A stretch of 64,000 nt of DNA from Gamarada debralockiae (GCA_002803225.1 NXFV01001091.1:1-64000); one strand, 5' to 3'; shown: positions 13,187-24,430, counted from the first letter of the stretch. Translations and numbers: made by a program. Notes: generated from the letters alone by a model not told the origin.

Positions 13187-13506
13187 TGTGAGGTTCTTTG
13201 GGGATAGGAGGGAAGTTCGCTTGGAGGTTTCGAGGAGTTCGTTGGTGAGAAATGAGGAATTGGACGTTGGTTGAAGCTCATGCACAAGGCCACGATTGCT
13301 CTTGCGAGCGTCGCTGCCAAGCGAATTTCAAGGTCGGGGAGTTTTAATGCCGGCCCGCGGAAAGGCTGGCGGAATCTCGCGATGATGATCACGACTTGTT
13401 TGACCAGACCACCTCTTCTGTCTTTCTGTCTGGTTTCACCAAAGTACAAAGCACATATCAAACTCAGTAATTGGAAGATATCTAAATCGGAATCAAAGCC
13501 GCAAAT
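13187..13506. promoter_or_regulatory. Divergent promoter region OST2 / TMEM14-like
   Basis: This 320-bp gap separates two divergent starts. Only a possible 33-codon upstream extension of OST2 overlaps it; no other gene is visible. Confidence 0.5.
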
Positions 13507-13944
13507 ATGGTGAGTTCTTTTGCTATCATTTGCAAGCTATATCTTTTATGCAACAGTGCAACAAGCTGATACCCTTCAAAGGGCCTTGAACTGCCAGCAT
13601 ACATCATTGGTGCTCTTTGTGCCTCGGGAGGAACCTTTGGGTATATCAAAACCGGATCGATTCCTTCTGTCGCCGCAGGCGTCACAGTAGGCACTTTGGT
13701 TAGCTTGAGATGCCTCCCCAAACATCGCTAGAAGACTGACAGCTCCAAGTACCTTTTGGGAGGATATCGCATCCAGAACCGCCAAACCTACGGAGTTGAA
13801 CTTGCCCTCCTCGCGTCGATTGTCCTTGCCGGTTCCTCCATTCCAAGAGCCTTAAAGAGCCAGAAGCCTTTGCCAACCGGTCTAAGTCTGTTGGCTTTGT
13901 ATGGATTGTACACATTCGGAAATGCGTATAGGCTCCAGAAGTAG
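13507..13944 (+). CDS. TMEM14 family small mitochondrial membrane protein
   Basis: Three exons: 13507-13509 (only the ATG), 13582-13698 and 13750-13944, giving 104 aa. It shows the Gly-rich TMEM14/UPF0136 pattern: LELPAYIIGALCASGGTFGY, SIPSVAAG, then GGYRIQNRQTYG and two more hydrophobic helices, ending near KPLPTGLSLLALYGLYTFG. Animal TMEM14C is an inner mitochondrial membrane protein needed for late haem synthesis; in fungi the role is not established, so function is only inferred. The start is a single-codon exon joined to GGC, matching the MGLELPAY beginning I expect for fungal homologues. Confidence 0.82.
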
Positions 13945-14327
13945 GGAATGGTCGAATGGAGGACGATTTCGTCGGGGTGCAAAAATGAATGCGAGTTGAT
14001 TGATGTTGCTTCGGTGGTTGTCGGTTTATATGTTTTGGTGACAACCATAGCTCTCTATCCCTTGTGGACCACATGGTTGGGAAACCCATATCTTGACAAT
14101 GTACTTGTATGCACTTAATCGAAAGACCATGCCCATGCTCCTCTTCTGCCATCATTGTTGAGGCCAGATGCGGTTGAATTGGAGTGATAGCCATCGGCTC
14201 TTTGTATTGTACATCCCAAACTCCATAGCCATGGCGTGATATCCGCAAACGCCCTGCCATATGCCGATGTTTTTCTCCTTGTAAAACTCCATCACAATGC
14301 CCATATCATTGCTCTCCGTAGACCAAA
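13945..14327. other. Convergent intergenic region TMEM14-like / CMC2
   Basis: This 383-bp gap lies between two 3' ends. I see nothing beyond presumed 3' UTRs; frames here lack conserved motifs. Confidence 0.5.
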
Positions 14328-14688
14328 TCACGAATTGTTATCAATCTCTGCCCACTTCTCCTTGATCTGTTCCCTCTTGATCTTCGCCGCTTCTCGATTC
14401 AGTCTCGTTCGCTCGAGTCGTTGGGCTCTTAGGCATTTGTTGACCTGGGTTTTCGCATCGTTGCACATTCCCATCGATTTCCATAAGAAGCCTCGCGCTG
14501 CAAAATCTCGATGTCAGAAAAGGGATAGGTAAAGCACTCGGAAATTTTGCTCACCGTGGCATTCGTCTAAGATGTTCATGACTTCTTCACAAGCTATGGC
14601 GAGTTAGTTATAGCTCTGGAAGTTGCCACAGAGAGATTCCAAAGGTATATATACCTTTATTGTCTTTGGTGTGTAAATGTGGATGCAT
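14328..14688 (-). CDS. CMC2: COX assembly mitochondrial protein Cmc2
   Basis: Three exons: 14688-14655, 14593-14555 and 14497-14328, giving 80 aa. It begins MHPHLHTKDN, typical of Cmc2, and carries a perfect twin CX9C fold: C-EEVMNILDE-C and C-NDAKTQVNK-C, followed by a basic helical tail with REAAKIKREQ. Twin CX9C proteins are oxidised in the intermembrane space by Mia40; Cmc2 with Cmc1 assists cytochrome c oxidase assembly. It is divergent from the prefoldin gene across only 180 bp. It is too short and too intron-split to stand out as one frame, but all three splice junctions are in phase. Confidence 0.93.
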
Positions 14689-14868
14689 CTTGACTGATTT
14701 GATGTGGATTTGACCTCTCGGTGGAAAGCCGTGAATTGTTTGTATCGTGCCCTCAAATTCATCTCGCCAAGGATGATGGCTCGGCTCTTCCCGCTGGCTC
14801 ACATATCTTGAAGCTCGAGCTCTCTCAAACTCAACGCGACTTTTCTCCACGTTCTCTCTCTCGACACC

Positions 14869-15474
14869 ATGGCTCAACAAATCACCCAGCGGAAGCAACA
14901 AGGTAAGAGATTTACCCGGTGTACATTGAATTTGGGCTAATGTTTTAGAACTGCAACTCCAGTACACGGACTTCAAGAACGGCCTCCAACAAATTGCACA
15001 AAAGATAGGCGACGTTGAGCAGGAAGCAGAAGAACACAAGTATGTAGAGTTCGCCCTAACCCCCTTCTTACAACTGCACTCTAAGCATCCGTTTTTGGCC
15101 TTGTTAGCGGCTCAATTCCAAGCTTTTCTTTTCCAAGTTAAATCCTAAATCTCACCGCTGAAACGCCTGCTCACCGCTTCTGAACCCACAGGCTCGTGCT
15201 CGAAACTCTCGAACCCCTTTCGGCTGATAGGAAATGCTTCCGGATGATAAATGGTGTTCTGGTTGAGAGAACGGTGCAGGATGTTGTTCCTGCTCTGAAG
15301 ACGAATTCGGAAGGTCTGCGGAAGGTGCTGGAGGATTTGGTTAAGCAGTACAACAACAAGCAGACTGAGATGGAGAAGTGGAAGGTACGTCCATCATGCG
15401 ATATTTGGAGGACAGTCAGCTGATTGATATTGGTTACACAGAAGAAGAACAATATCCAGGTTGTACAGCAATAA
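14869..15474 (+). CDS. GIM4: Prefoldin subunit 2
   Basis: Four exons: 14869-14902, 14949-15039, 15192-15384 and 15442-15474, giving 116 aa, the family size. The protein is two helices around a beta hairpin: ELQLQYTDFKNGLQQIAQKIGDVE, LVLETLEPL, CFRMINGVLVERTVQDVVPAL, then a second coiled-coil helix ending in IQVVQQ. Prefoldin is the cytosolic hexamer that delivers nascent actin and tubulin to the CCT chaperonin; beta-type subunit 2 pairs with the alpha subunits. The third intron-like gap (15040-15191, 152 bp) is longer than its neighbours. Confidence 0.94.
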
Positions 15475-17577
15475 GTGCCGAAAATTCACAATGGCTGGGG
15501 TGCACGGAGTTACGTCAAGGCACAGGGAGGGCTAGCAAAACCTGAAAATCTGGAGTCTGGGTCATAGGGCGGTCAATCATATGAAAGGATGAAAGTGGAA
15601 AATTACCATGTTTCGGGGAAGAATAGAGGTGACACCCGCGAGGAGCAGCATTCATGCCCAAATCTCAAAATAATCCAAGGCGACACGGATTACTCGCTAC
15701 GCCGAACCACTTTCCAAGTACGCCACTCTGTACGGCGTCACACCCTCATATGATGAATCCAGATCGCTGGAAATTTTGATGCGTTGTACAGCCGTCGAGT
15801 GAGGCTCACGATCATTTGACGGCGGCTCCAGCGTCTCAGCACCCAACAGGAAGCCCTCAGTTATGTCTTGATGCCCAATCAATGAAGGCTGTCAAAATGA
15901 GAGGCTATGAGGTTTTCGTCAACGACTAGATTCGCGTTAGAAGCGGATGTGTTGTTCAACCACATCAGGCTGACGAGAACCCTGCTCTTGCAGCTGTAGT
16001 GGGGGTGTGGACAGAGCTTCTTGGAATCTCATATCATACGTCGATGAAGATGTGGATATATCCGGAGAGGAAGGAGTAAAAATAGTAAATGGAAGATCCA
16101 CAAGTTGTTCATATTAATGACATTACATATGTGGCTTGCTGGGTCATCGGTTGATAATAACTACCAGAACTTACAGTTTGGAGGATACACCGTCCGCTGC
16201 GAGGTCGATATGTCACCCATAATCGCAGTTCAATGTGATGTTTTGGAAAAAGAAATTTATGAAAGACAGAACGGTTATCAGCGGACCTTTATCTGGTAGC
16301 TGGAAGGTAGTAATTCCTAGCATTTCGATGACTATTCGAAGTGTTTCGTAAACTCTTTGGACTGTTTGGATGAACTCTCAAGCGCTCAAAACGTTTGAGC
16401 GATTCAAGCCAGCTCGGTAGCCTTGCTTCTCATTTAGACCGTACAACACAGGTACTGCTTGGATAAAATTATATGCAGAAGTCTCCTCTATCGTCCCTCC
16501 AACTTCGTATTCTGTCTTGCTTCGATGATAGCCGCCGACGAATAAAGAAGCAAGGCTGTTTTCCGGTAACCTCATCCTGCCTATCACATATCATCAATAG
16601 CTTAGTAAGAACATGATTGGCTGCCCCCCCCTCAGCCGGGCCCCGTCGTTCGCATGTCAGCATTCACACTCCCTCATCCATCCCATTGGAGGTATTTACT
16701 GATTTCGCCCAACGAAATTTCGTCCAATTTCAATCAAGAACCAATCGTCTATTTATCTTTTTCACTTCTTTAATCATTGGAGAGGAAGCTCGAAATTCCC
16801 CAGTACCCATTTGACATTCCGACTGTCCAAGGCTGAGACTTAGTGCTGTGCGATTCAGGAACAAAAGGCCAGCGCAGCCAATGAATGTTCCTCAACTACT
16901 CCAAACATCAACAAAGCTGCTCTCGAACGTTTTCTACCTTTGATCGTGTTACCCTCCAAATTCACTGCCATTTATTCGGACGCAGTAATAATTCAACGCC
17001 GCGTATCAATATCCATTGCTCCCTCACCGACTCTTCTCAATTGGACAACCCTGGCACCCGAGCAACCGCCATTGACACAGCATCTCATTCTCCGAAAGTG
17101 TAAGCTGAATCCCAACCTTCCCTCGGCCACAGCGAAAACCCCACGTCAACTAATGCACCTTCCTGCGACCTACCTTTTGGCCTTTTCTTCAAAAACACAA
17201 GGCGCATTGTGCATCTCAAGTCCTCTAGGAAAAATTCCGGTTAGGTGTGTTAGCCCTGTTCCCCCCCAATGCTCCAACTCTGACGCGCTCTGCAGGCGAC
17301 CTGCATAATCTTTCTCGACTCCGCGCATTCGACTGTCGATTTCCAGTACGAGCCCCAGAGTACCGGTGTAAAGCTGCATTAGTCGTTCTTCCTACCGACC
17401 TCACCCAGATCTGGATAGTGTAAGCTCAAAAGGAAGGCTTCGAGATCGACCGCGTGCATATCTGCTGCGAGATCGCAAATACAAGGCTTGCGACGACACA
17501 CGTAGGACACATCTACGTGGCAACCAAGGAAATTTTCAGAAGCCACCAGCCGATACCTGCAGGTAGCCAAATACATC
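15475..17577. promoter_or_regulatory. Long upstream region of HAP3
   Basis: This gap is 2.1 kb with no convincing gene; all frames are short and lack recognisable motifs. The notable content is a cluster of six CCAAT/ATTGG pentamers between 16616 and 16882, described separately. The region probably holds the 3' UTR of prefoldin 2 and a long 5' leader and promoter for HAP3. Confidence 0.5.
16616..16882. promoter_or_regulatory. Cluster of six CCAAT boxes upstream of HAP3
   Basis: ATTGG or CCAAT pentamers are seen at 16616-16620, 16685-16689, 16724-16728, 16741-16745, 16776-16780 and 16878-16882, three in each orientation. CCAAT is the known binding site of the Hap2/3/5 (NF-Y) complex, whose Hap3 subunit is encoded about 0.7-1.0 kb downstream. 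Autoregulation is an inference. Confidence 0.45.
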
Positions 17578-18669
17578 ATGTCGGCATCCCCTCCAAAGGA
17601 AACGGACGTTGAACAAGGTGTACAGTCGCCTGACGACCCAGATGCGCAAATGAATGATCCTCAAGACCCACACGCCTCTGGACTGGCATACGAGTTCGAA
17701 GTCAAAGAACAAGATAGATGGCTTCCAATAGCAAATGGTTAGTCTTCCACTTCCAATAGCTTCTTCCTGATTTGCGCGCACAAAGAATCATCCGTTGCAT
17801 ATTGAGGCTCGCCGTTACTGGCATCGCTTCAACGATCGCATCAAATACACGCGCATGTTCTACAATTGGCCAGCCATCGAGCCCAGAGCGCAAACGCTTG
17901 AACTCTAGTCGTGCCACTGCGGTCACACGCCCTATCATGTCCCACGCTTCCTCGTCTCCATCTCCAAAGGCGACAGCCCGCGCTTCTAAATCCAGAAAAC
18001 AGAATGATGGTGAATCTGACGCTAACATTCGTAACTTTGCGCCAGTTGCCCGAATCATGAAGACGGCCCTTCCTGAAAATGCCAAAATCGCAAAGGAAGC
18101 CAAAGAGTGCATGCAAGAATGCGTGAGCGAGTTCATCTCATTCATCACAAGCGAAGGTATGTTCCAGTTGGAGACCTAAAACAAACTGTTTGCAGTGCTG
18201 ATTGTCCTATCACAGCTTCAGAGAAGTGTCACCAAGAGAAGAGAAAGACTGTCAACGGAGAGGACATTCTGTTTGCTATGACTTCCTTGGGTTTTGAGAA
18301 TTATGCAGAGGCTCTAAAGATATACCTCTCAAAGTATCGAGAAGTGAGTGATGTTCTATGATAACTGACCTATCGTTATACCTCACTCCTATGATTACCA
18401 AATGGAACGGGGCTGATCGTTCTCAGACTCAATCAGCACGAGGTGAGAATCGACCAGGAAGCCAAGGCGGGTTTGGATCGACCACTGCCGGTGGAGCAGG
18501 CGGGGCCACAAATGCGACCGCATCAACGACCTTCCAAGGCGGGGCTGAAGGAACCAACAACATCCTCGGCGGTCAGCAAGCAGAAGGCACCGAGCACGAC
18601 AGCGGTGCCTATGGAAGTCTTTACAGTGGCCAAACACACAACGGAGCGACTGGTGGGGATTCCTACTAA
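17578..18669 (+). CDS. HAP3: CCAAT-binding factor subunit Hap3/HapC (NF-YB)
   Basis: Four exons: 17578-17737, 18046-18156, 18216-18343 and 18427-18669, giving 213 aa. After an acidic N-terminus the NF-YB histone fold is nearly invariant: [39 protein letters not shown], then [28 protein letters not shown] and IYLSKYRE. The C-terminus is a Gly/Thr/Ala-rich low-complexity tail. Hap3 joins Hap2 and Hap5 to bind CCAAT, controlling respiration, iron and many housekeeping promoters in fungi. The first intron is 308 bp, long for this window. Its 5' region is unusually rich in its own target motif. Confidence 0.95.
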
Positions 18670-19711
18670 GATGGCGGCAACAATGTTCTTCTTACAACGC
18701 ATTGGGCGTACAGGTGTTGTTGTGTAGCTGGTTTATGAGATGAATATCGGACGTTATCTTCTGGAAGTGTATTAATGGGCAATGGTGTTGGACTGGATGT
18801 TGATATGAGGGCATGGATGGGAATGAAGGATGGCTTTGAGATACCTACTTGCTGTACATGGAGGACAGGCCAAAAGTATGGGGTGTTTATTGTAGCTTTA
18901 GATTTCTTTGCTCTTGGGAGCAACAGTTCAACTCAGGGATCAATGGAAGATCACGAGCATAGGAACAACAGTATGGATGTAGGATAAACAGCCCACGGCA
19001 AGAGCTATTAGTATCAAGCATCATCTGTGGTTTTAAGGAGATTCTGGTTGATTGCATGTCTCAAAAGCTGTGAATTCTCTCAGGATACCCCGGATCTAAT
19101 CGTGTCCCTCTTGCCCTCTGGGAGTGACTCTGCAAGTATTCGCCGGGAGTGTTGCTGCTTAATATGATGGAGATGGCTAATAGTAGTAAATTAATATGGA
19201 CGTTCTTGTAGAAAGTCATGCCTGACAGCTTATCTACGAGAATCAGGCAACACATCATGTTGAACCATCACCTGACACTCCCGGGGGAAGGCTACGAAGC
19301 ACCACGGGCACGATTATATGGGTAAAGTTGAGCCCCAATTTCACCACTCCCAGCCATCCTAGAATCAAAATCAAACAAGTCTGAGGGTAATGTAAATGAC
19401 GGTTTTCTTGAAGAATTAATTTACAGGAACATTTAGGTTTCTCTATCCGATACGGCGGATATTCGATTGTTCCATCTCCGCGCAGACCGATATAGTTTAG
19501 CGCCGATGGCCGACAGCATGTGAGCCACTTCCATCCACCGAAAAGTAAAAATTCCAGTGGGATGTGAATTTGCCTAATCGCTCGACTCTTTTTCTGCAAC
19601 CCTCCGACAACGACACGACTCTGACATCTTCCTTTACTCCAATAAACTCGCCTGTCAGATCCATGATAACTACAGACCAACCCTAAAGTCTGGACGAGCC
19701 GCAGCCAGACC
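18670..19711. other. Intergenic region HAP3 / RRN3
   Basis: This 1.04-kb gap has no supported gene. Short frames (for example 18775-18987) have no recognisable features. It presumably holds the HAP3 3' UTR and the RRN3 promoter. Confidence 0.5.
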
Positions 19712-21781
19712 ATGGTGTCCCTCGTTCCTGTGCGGCCCTCTGCACCCCCAGACCCAAAAGCCACCAAACCACTTCTACGGCGTGCTACCTTGTCTGGCAC
19801 AATCAGAAAATGCGATGATGCTGGCCTGGACGCAGACCTGCTATCGGTACCACCAAGTCCTGTGAAGAAGGCGAAAGTCACATTCAATCCTGAGGTTGAA
19901 GAAAAGGTGATGGAAGAATACAGCTCGAAGAGCAGAAGTCTGGAGTCCGTGAGAGGGGAGGTTAGGAGGGCAATAGAATCTCATGGCAGGGGTGAGAGCG
20001 AGGCATACGACACAATCAAAGAAATCTTTGCCCCGAGAAGAGGAGAAGATGCGGCAGACTTAGCCCAGGGGGAGATGAAGCAGTACTTGCTTGCACTTTC
20101 CAGCAACGCTGCTTTACTGAACAGGGGATGCTCGGGATTGGTGGGAGCCCTTCTTGCGTGCGAGTGGATGGGAAGAGATGAGGGGTTTGTAAAGGCTTAT
20201 GTACACTTCCTCGGAAGCTTGGCCAGCGCGCAGGGCATGTATGTCTGCTCGGTACTTGGGATGCTTGTTGGACATTTCTCTGGAGGTAAGACCATCTTCA
20301 CTGCGTATTCTGAACAGCCTCTAACTTGTACCCCAGTTCGAATGTCTAGTGGTCACCTTCCTGACTGCCCCATTGTCAACCGCGAACAGCTCTTCTCCAG
20401 AATCCACGTTGCGCTGAAATTCCTCCTCCGACTCATTCCTTCCGCTAGCAGCACCCTGTTACCTATCCTGTCTTCGAAATTCCCCTTCTCCGACGATACC
20501 AAGAAAGTCCATATTGCCTATATCGAAAATCTAATCCGCCTCACTGAATATGCCCCCGAACTCAAACCCGATATCTTCGCGCTCATCACAGACCGTCTCG
20601 TCAAAATCGATGTTCAAATGCAGGTGGACCTTGATGATTTGGACGATGAAGTGGCCGCAGCTATAGTCCAGGCTCTATCTCTGAACCCATCCAGTGGAGA
20701 AGAAGAGGCAGATGGAGAAGATTCGGACAGTGACGCAGATTCGGTCACTAGCGACGAATCTCTTGACAATAACTCAAAACGAGTTAAAGAGGTCCAAGGC
20801 AACGTCGAAAAGATGGATGCAATACTCGACCTTCTCTTTACCATCTATGAACCATACTTCGCAGATCCCCACAGCGTTGAAGCGGCTTCAATGTTTGAGA
20901 CTCTACTCGGCCATTTCTCAAACATCATACTTCCCACCTACCGCTCTCGGCATACACAATTCCTACTTTTCCATTTTGCACAGAGGGCAGAGCATCTTAT
21001 AGATCAATTTGCAGGAACCTGCGTCCAACTGGCTTTCCAGTCAGGACGACCGGCGGTTCTTCGACAATCATCTGCGTCATACTTGGCCAGCTTCGTCGCT
21101 AGAGGCGCCCATGTAAAACCTCATGTGATTCGTACGGTTTTCGAGCTCATTGGTAGCAATCTGGACCATATCCGCGCAGAGAATGAGCTCACATGCCGCG
21201 GCCCGGATCTCCAACGTTACAGCACCTTCTACGCCATGACACAGGCTCTTCTCTACATATTCTGCTTCCGCTGGCGCGACCTCATTGCATCTGATGAGGT
21301 GCTGGACGAAGATGACCAATCCTTTATTGGCCAAGACCTGAATTGGGCCCCAGGCATCAGAGACACGTTCAATCGAACGATATACTCCAAGCTTAACCCT
21401 CTCAAAATTTGCTCTCCTCCAATTGTTACCGAGTTCGCAAAGATAGCACGGCATCTACGGTTCCTGTACGTCTACCCACTTCTCGAAACCAACAAGCGGA
21501 TACGATTGAGCCAATTCGCATCCAGCCAAGGAAATGGTGCTTTGAGAGATACTGGAAATGGAGGCAACGACGAGAGTTGGCATCAGCTTGACGCCTACTT
21601 TCCCTTTGATCCATACCAGCTCCCTGTGAGCAAGCGATGGATCGAGGCAGACTATGTACAGTGGAGAGGCATCCCTGGTCTCGACGCAGAGGAAGAAGAG
21701 GACGAGAGTGGAGATGAGGATGAGGATGAAGACGTGGAAGTTGAAGAAGATACTGCCACTGACGAAGGCGGCGATGAATGA
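19712..21781 (+). CDS. RRN3: RNA polymerase I transcription initiation factor Rrn3
   Basis: Two exons: 19712-20285 and 20337-21781, giving 672 aa. Rrn3 signatures include LLNRGCSGLVGALLACEW, the VNREQLFSRIHVALKFLLRLIP block, a central acidic loop, then DAILDLLFTIYEPYF, HTQFLLFHFAQ, RQSSASYLASFVARGA, YSTFYAMTQALLYIFCFRWRDL and a strongly acidic C-terminus. It is a HEAT-repeat factor that binds the RNA polymerase I stalk and links it to the core factor at rDNA promoters; its phosphorylation controls ribosome output. The intron (51 bp, GTAAGA...CCCAG) is a multiple of three with no stop, so an unspliced message still encodes a full protein with 17 extra residues. Confidence 0.94.
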   Translation: MVSLVPVRPSAPPDPKATKPLLRRATLSGTIRKCDDAGLDADLLSVPPSPVKKAKVTFNPEVEEKVMEEYSSKSRSLESVRGEVRRAIESHGRGESEAYDTIKEIFAPRRGEDAADLAQGEMKQYLLALSSNAALLNRGCSGLVGALLACEWMGRDEGFVKAYVHFLGSLASAQGMYVCSVLGMLVGHFSGGKTIFTAYSEQPLTCTPVRMSSGHLPDCPIVNREQLFSRIHVALKFLLRLIPSASSTLLPILSSKFPFSDDTKKVHIAYIENLIRLTEYAPELKPDIFALITDRLVKIDVQMQVDLDDLDDEVAAAIVQALSLNPSSGEEEADGEDSDSDADSVTSDESLDNNSKRVKEVQGNVEKMDAILDLLFTIYEPYFADPHSVEAASMFETLLGHFSNIILPTYRSRHTQFLLFHFAQRAEHLIDQFAGTCVQLAFQSGRPAVLRQSSASYLASFVARGAHVKPHVIRTVFELIGSNLDHIRAENELTCRGPDLQRYSTFYAMTQALLYIFCFRWRDLIASDEVLDEDDQSFIGQDLNWAPGIRDTFNRTIYSKLNPLKICSPPIVTEFAKIARHLRFLYVYPLLETNKRIRLSQFASSQGNGALRDTGNGGNDESWHQLDAYFPFDPYQLPVSKRWIEADYVQWRGIPGLDAEEEEDESGDEDEDEDVEVEEDTATDEGGDE

Positions 21782-22322
21782 ACGAATCTTTTGCTTTTAG
21801 GTGTTTTGGAATTGGGCCATTTGAATGAGAGTCGGAGCAGGTGTTTTGATTTCAGGCATGGCGAGGCGTGGAAAAGGACATATCAAAAGTTTGGCGCTGA
21901 GGATCAATGCTGTATTTGTGCATTGGAGGCGTTTTGATATCTGGGATGAAGATTCATCCATGCAGCTTCTGTGGATATAGAGCAGATGAGTGGATTCTCT
22001 AGACGATGTTAGATTTTGCTATTAGCTCTGGCTTTGAGAATCAAGCTTCTTAGATAGGGTTGGGAGATGGCAATATAATAATTTCCATGCAACAGAAGTT
22101 CCCTGGGTGAGCCCTCTAATGGACAGAGCAAGCCGGAGTCATCAAACATGCGAAGTGAATCGACAAACTCTTTGCCTTTCAAAAGGCAGAGTTTATCGCA
22201 ATATGATCAAACTCCTTGGCCATTTGAGGAATAGCTAAAACATGCCCTTTTGTCTATCTCGAAGTCCAAGGGTGCTCTCTCTCGTGGCTGTTTTGAAAAC
22301 ATATTCCATCCCTCTTCTCCTA

Positions 22323-22968
22323 TTAGGCCCCTTTCTTCCATAATTCCACATAATTTCGCACCGAGTAATAGGTACTATTAGCAATCAAGTCCACAAAAAC
22401 TGCCTCCACAGACTCTTCTCGCACGCTCCTAGTATCCATGTGTAGAGCACTATCCGTTGTCCACCAAAGCTGTATTGGCCTCATCAACATCGACCACTTC
22501 TCCACAGTCTTACACATCCATCCCCTCGACTTGACCTCCTGTTTAGCATCATCCCATAAAGCAAAGCCAAGTCACCGTCCGCTGCTCTGCAAAGAATGCA
22601 ACCTCTTCTCCTTGATTCGAATTCCCCTCTTTCTTCTGAGAATCTCCTTTCTCCAACTCTCCATAGTCAAAGAATTCCATGCTTCTTGCATATCTCTTGG
22701 GCTTCGCCCTCTCCGCAGCATAGCTACCTTTCAAAATAGCCAACGCTCACCCCATGGACAACTTGTCGCTCACACTCAGCAAGTTCATTGGCCGACCTTC
22801 CTTCTCAACAAAACAACCGGTATTTTCTTTCGACAAGGCAACTACTCCCTTCCTCAATAAAGCAACTTACCTCTTCTCTGAACAACCTAACCCTCCTCCC
22901 AGCAACACCTCTCCTCCCAGCAACACCTCTCCTCCCAGCAACACCTCTCCTCCCAGCAACATTTTCCT
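22323..22968 (-). pseudogene. Possible decayed or unrecognised gene
   Basis: Two minus-strand segments look coding but are in different frames. One, near 22743-22549, contains AKPKRYARSMEFFDYGELEKG and a Glu/Gln-rich stretch. The second, near 22580-22323, contains WDDAKQEVKSRGWMCK and ends VRNYVELWKKG. No canonical intron joins them cleanly, and the upstream side runs into the 18-bp repeat. I do not recognise a family. It may be a decayed gene or chance open frames. Confidence 0.25.
22893..22961. repeat. 18-bp tandem repeat, about 3.8 copies
   Basis: The unit CTCCTCCCAGCAACACCT is repeated at 22893, 22911, 22929 and (partial) 22947. The copies are identical, which suggests recent expansion. 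In one plus-strand frame it encodes PPSNTS repeats and on the minus strand LLGGEV or AGRRGV repeats; neither lies in a supported gene. Confidence 0.9.
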
Positions 22969-24430
22969 TTCCATATTTTTCACACAATCAGTCATCTCTC
23001 AAAGAATAACTCGTCACTGACGTTCACCAAATTGACGATTGAACTTTGCACAGCTCCATCTATTTCGAGGCAGCCTCGTTTCAGGGGCAATCCCTTCAAT
23101 CTCAACTTCGAAGGCTATTCACTCAATGGTAGTTGTCAACTGCAACAAGTCTCATCGCCAACACAACTTTGCAGTTCGTTATCGTAGTTTGTAGTTTGAA
23201 CACTGGTATCAAGTTCAGAATCGTCCACGACCACATCAGTCACACAGATCACGTCGGAGAGCTGGGGAGCCTTGCTCTTCCCTTTGATCTGTGACCACGT
23301 ACGACGACCTGCGACCACGCCAGACCTACCTCTTCAGGATAACTGAGATCGGTCGAGCAATTCACTGGTCGCTCTGATTCTACTCCTTGGACATCAGCAA
23401 ACTTGCCGATTTTTCCAATTCTCAAAATCACAAGAGCGAGACTCAATCACGGAAGCAGCCCAATTCCATTTATCCATCCACCCGAGACTGTAGAATCGCG
23501 CAAACCACCATGGACATCCTGGTACAGGACTTCTAGCTCCCAGGACCGGATCAGTCCAGACCTGGATTTTCCTGAACAGCTCAGCAATTGCGGAATCGTT
23601 CACTCTCATACATCAGTTGAGAAATGCCTCGGATATGAAACTTGTCAAAGGTGGTTTCAGATCCGACTGTACGAAATTACGCTCATGGATGTTTGTTGAC
23701 GTGAATCGCCACGGTGACCATGAAAATAGAACTATACTAGACGGGATATCGCTAGTCTCGTGATTCAGGGGCCAGCTTCCCTTTCTTTGGAACCACGACC
23801 AATTGGCATCGCAATAACACCGTTTCGAAGGCTTCGTAGCCACCAAGCTCTCAATATTCTTCCCTTCCAGTAAATCCCAACCCTTGACTCTTGATGGGGG
23901 CGCACGTGTTCGCTACGTAGCCTTGCCCTGACTCAATAGGCCTCCATTTCGCGCTTAATTGGCGAGAAATCAAACTGCGACAGACGGCTGTCTTGAGGCT
24001 CGAATTTTGAAGACGACATGCTTCTTCAAAACGACAGATATTAAATATATCTGTGGAAAGAGAAATAATTTACAAGGTAAGGGCATTCAACGAACAAAAA
24101 TCATCCAAAAATGTTAAGTATTAGCGTCGTGGTAACAAGTCCCCGCTCGAGCTCAAAAGGGGTTTCTGCGAAAACCGCCTCAGGTGCTTGAAGACAAACA
24201 GAATTTGGCCCCACACAGAATGAGTACTTTCAAATTCATTCAACTCGAGAGCTTCTCACCTCTCGATTTTTCTCTCAACCTTTTTAACACGTTCAATTTC
24301 AATTTTGACAAACTTCAAGCAATTGATTGCGAATCAAGTCACTATGACCTTCTGACGGCGCCATGTCTTCCTACTACACCCATTGATGCGAGAGATTTCT
24401 AGCGAAGTTCATGAGCCATAGTTCCTAAAG

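Larger units (their letters stand above)
21782..24430. other. Gene-poor interval RRN3 / disordered-kinase locus
   Basis: This 2.65-kb stretch contains no confidently supported gene. It holds the RRN3 3' UTR, a possible decayed minus-strand frame (22323-22968), an 18-bp tandem repeat (22893-22961) and the long 5' region of the next gene, including a short upstream frame at 24184-24402. Confidence 0.5.

Noticed and set aside
15475..17577. Possible small genes in the long gap before HAP3
   Set aside because: All frames are under 125 codons, overlap each other on both strands, and have no conserved pattern.
17772..18179. A 135-codon open frame overlapping HAP3 exon 2
   Set aside because: It begins with a non-ATG codon inside the first intron and shares the exon 2 frame; I treat it as intron plus exon, not a gene.
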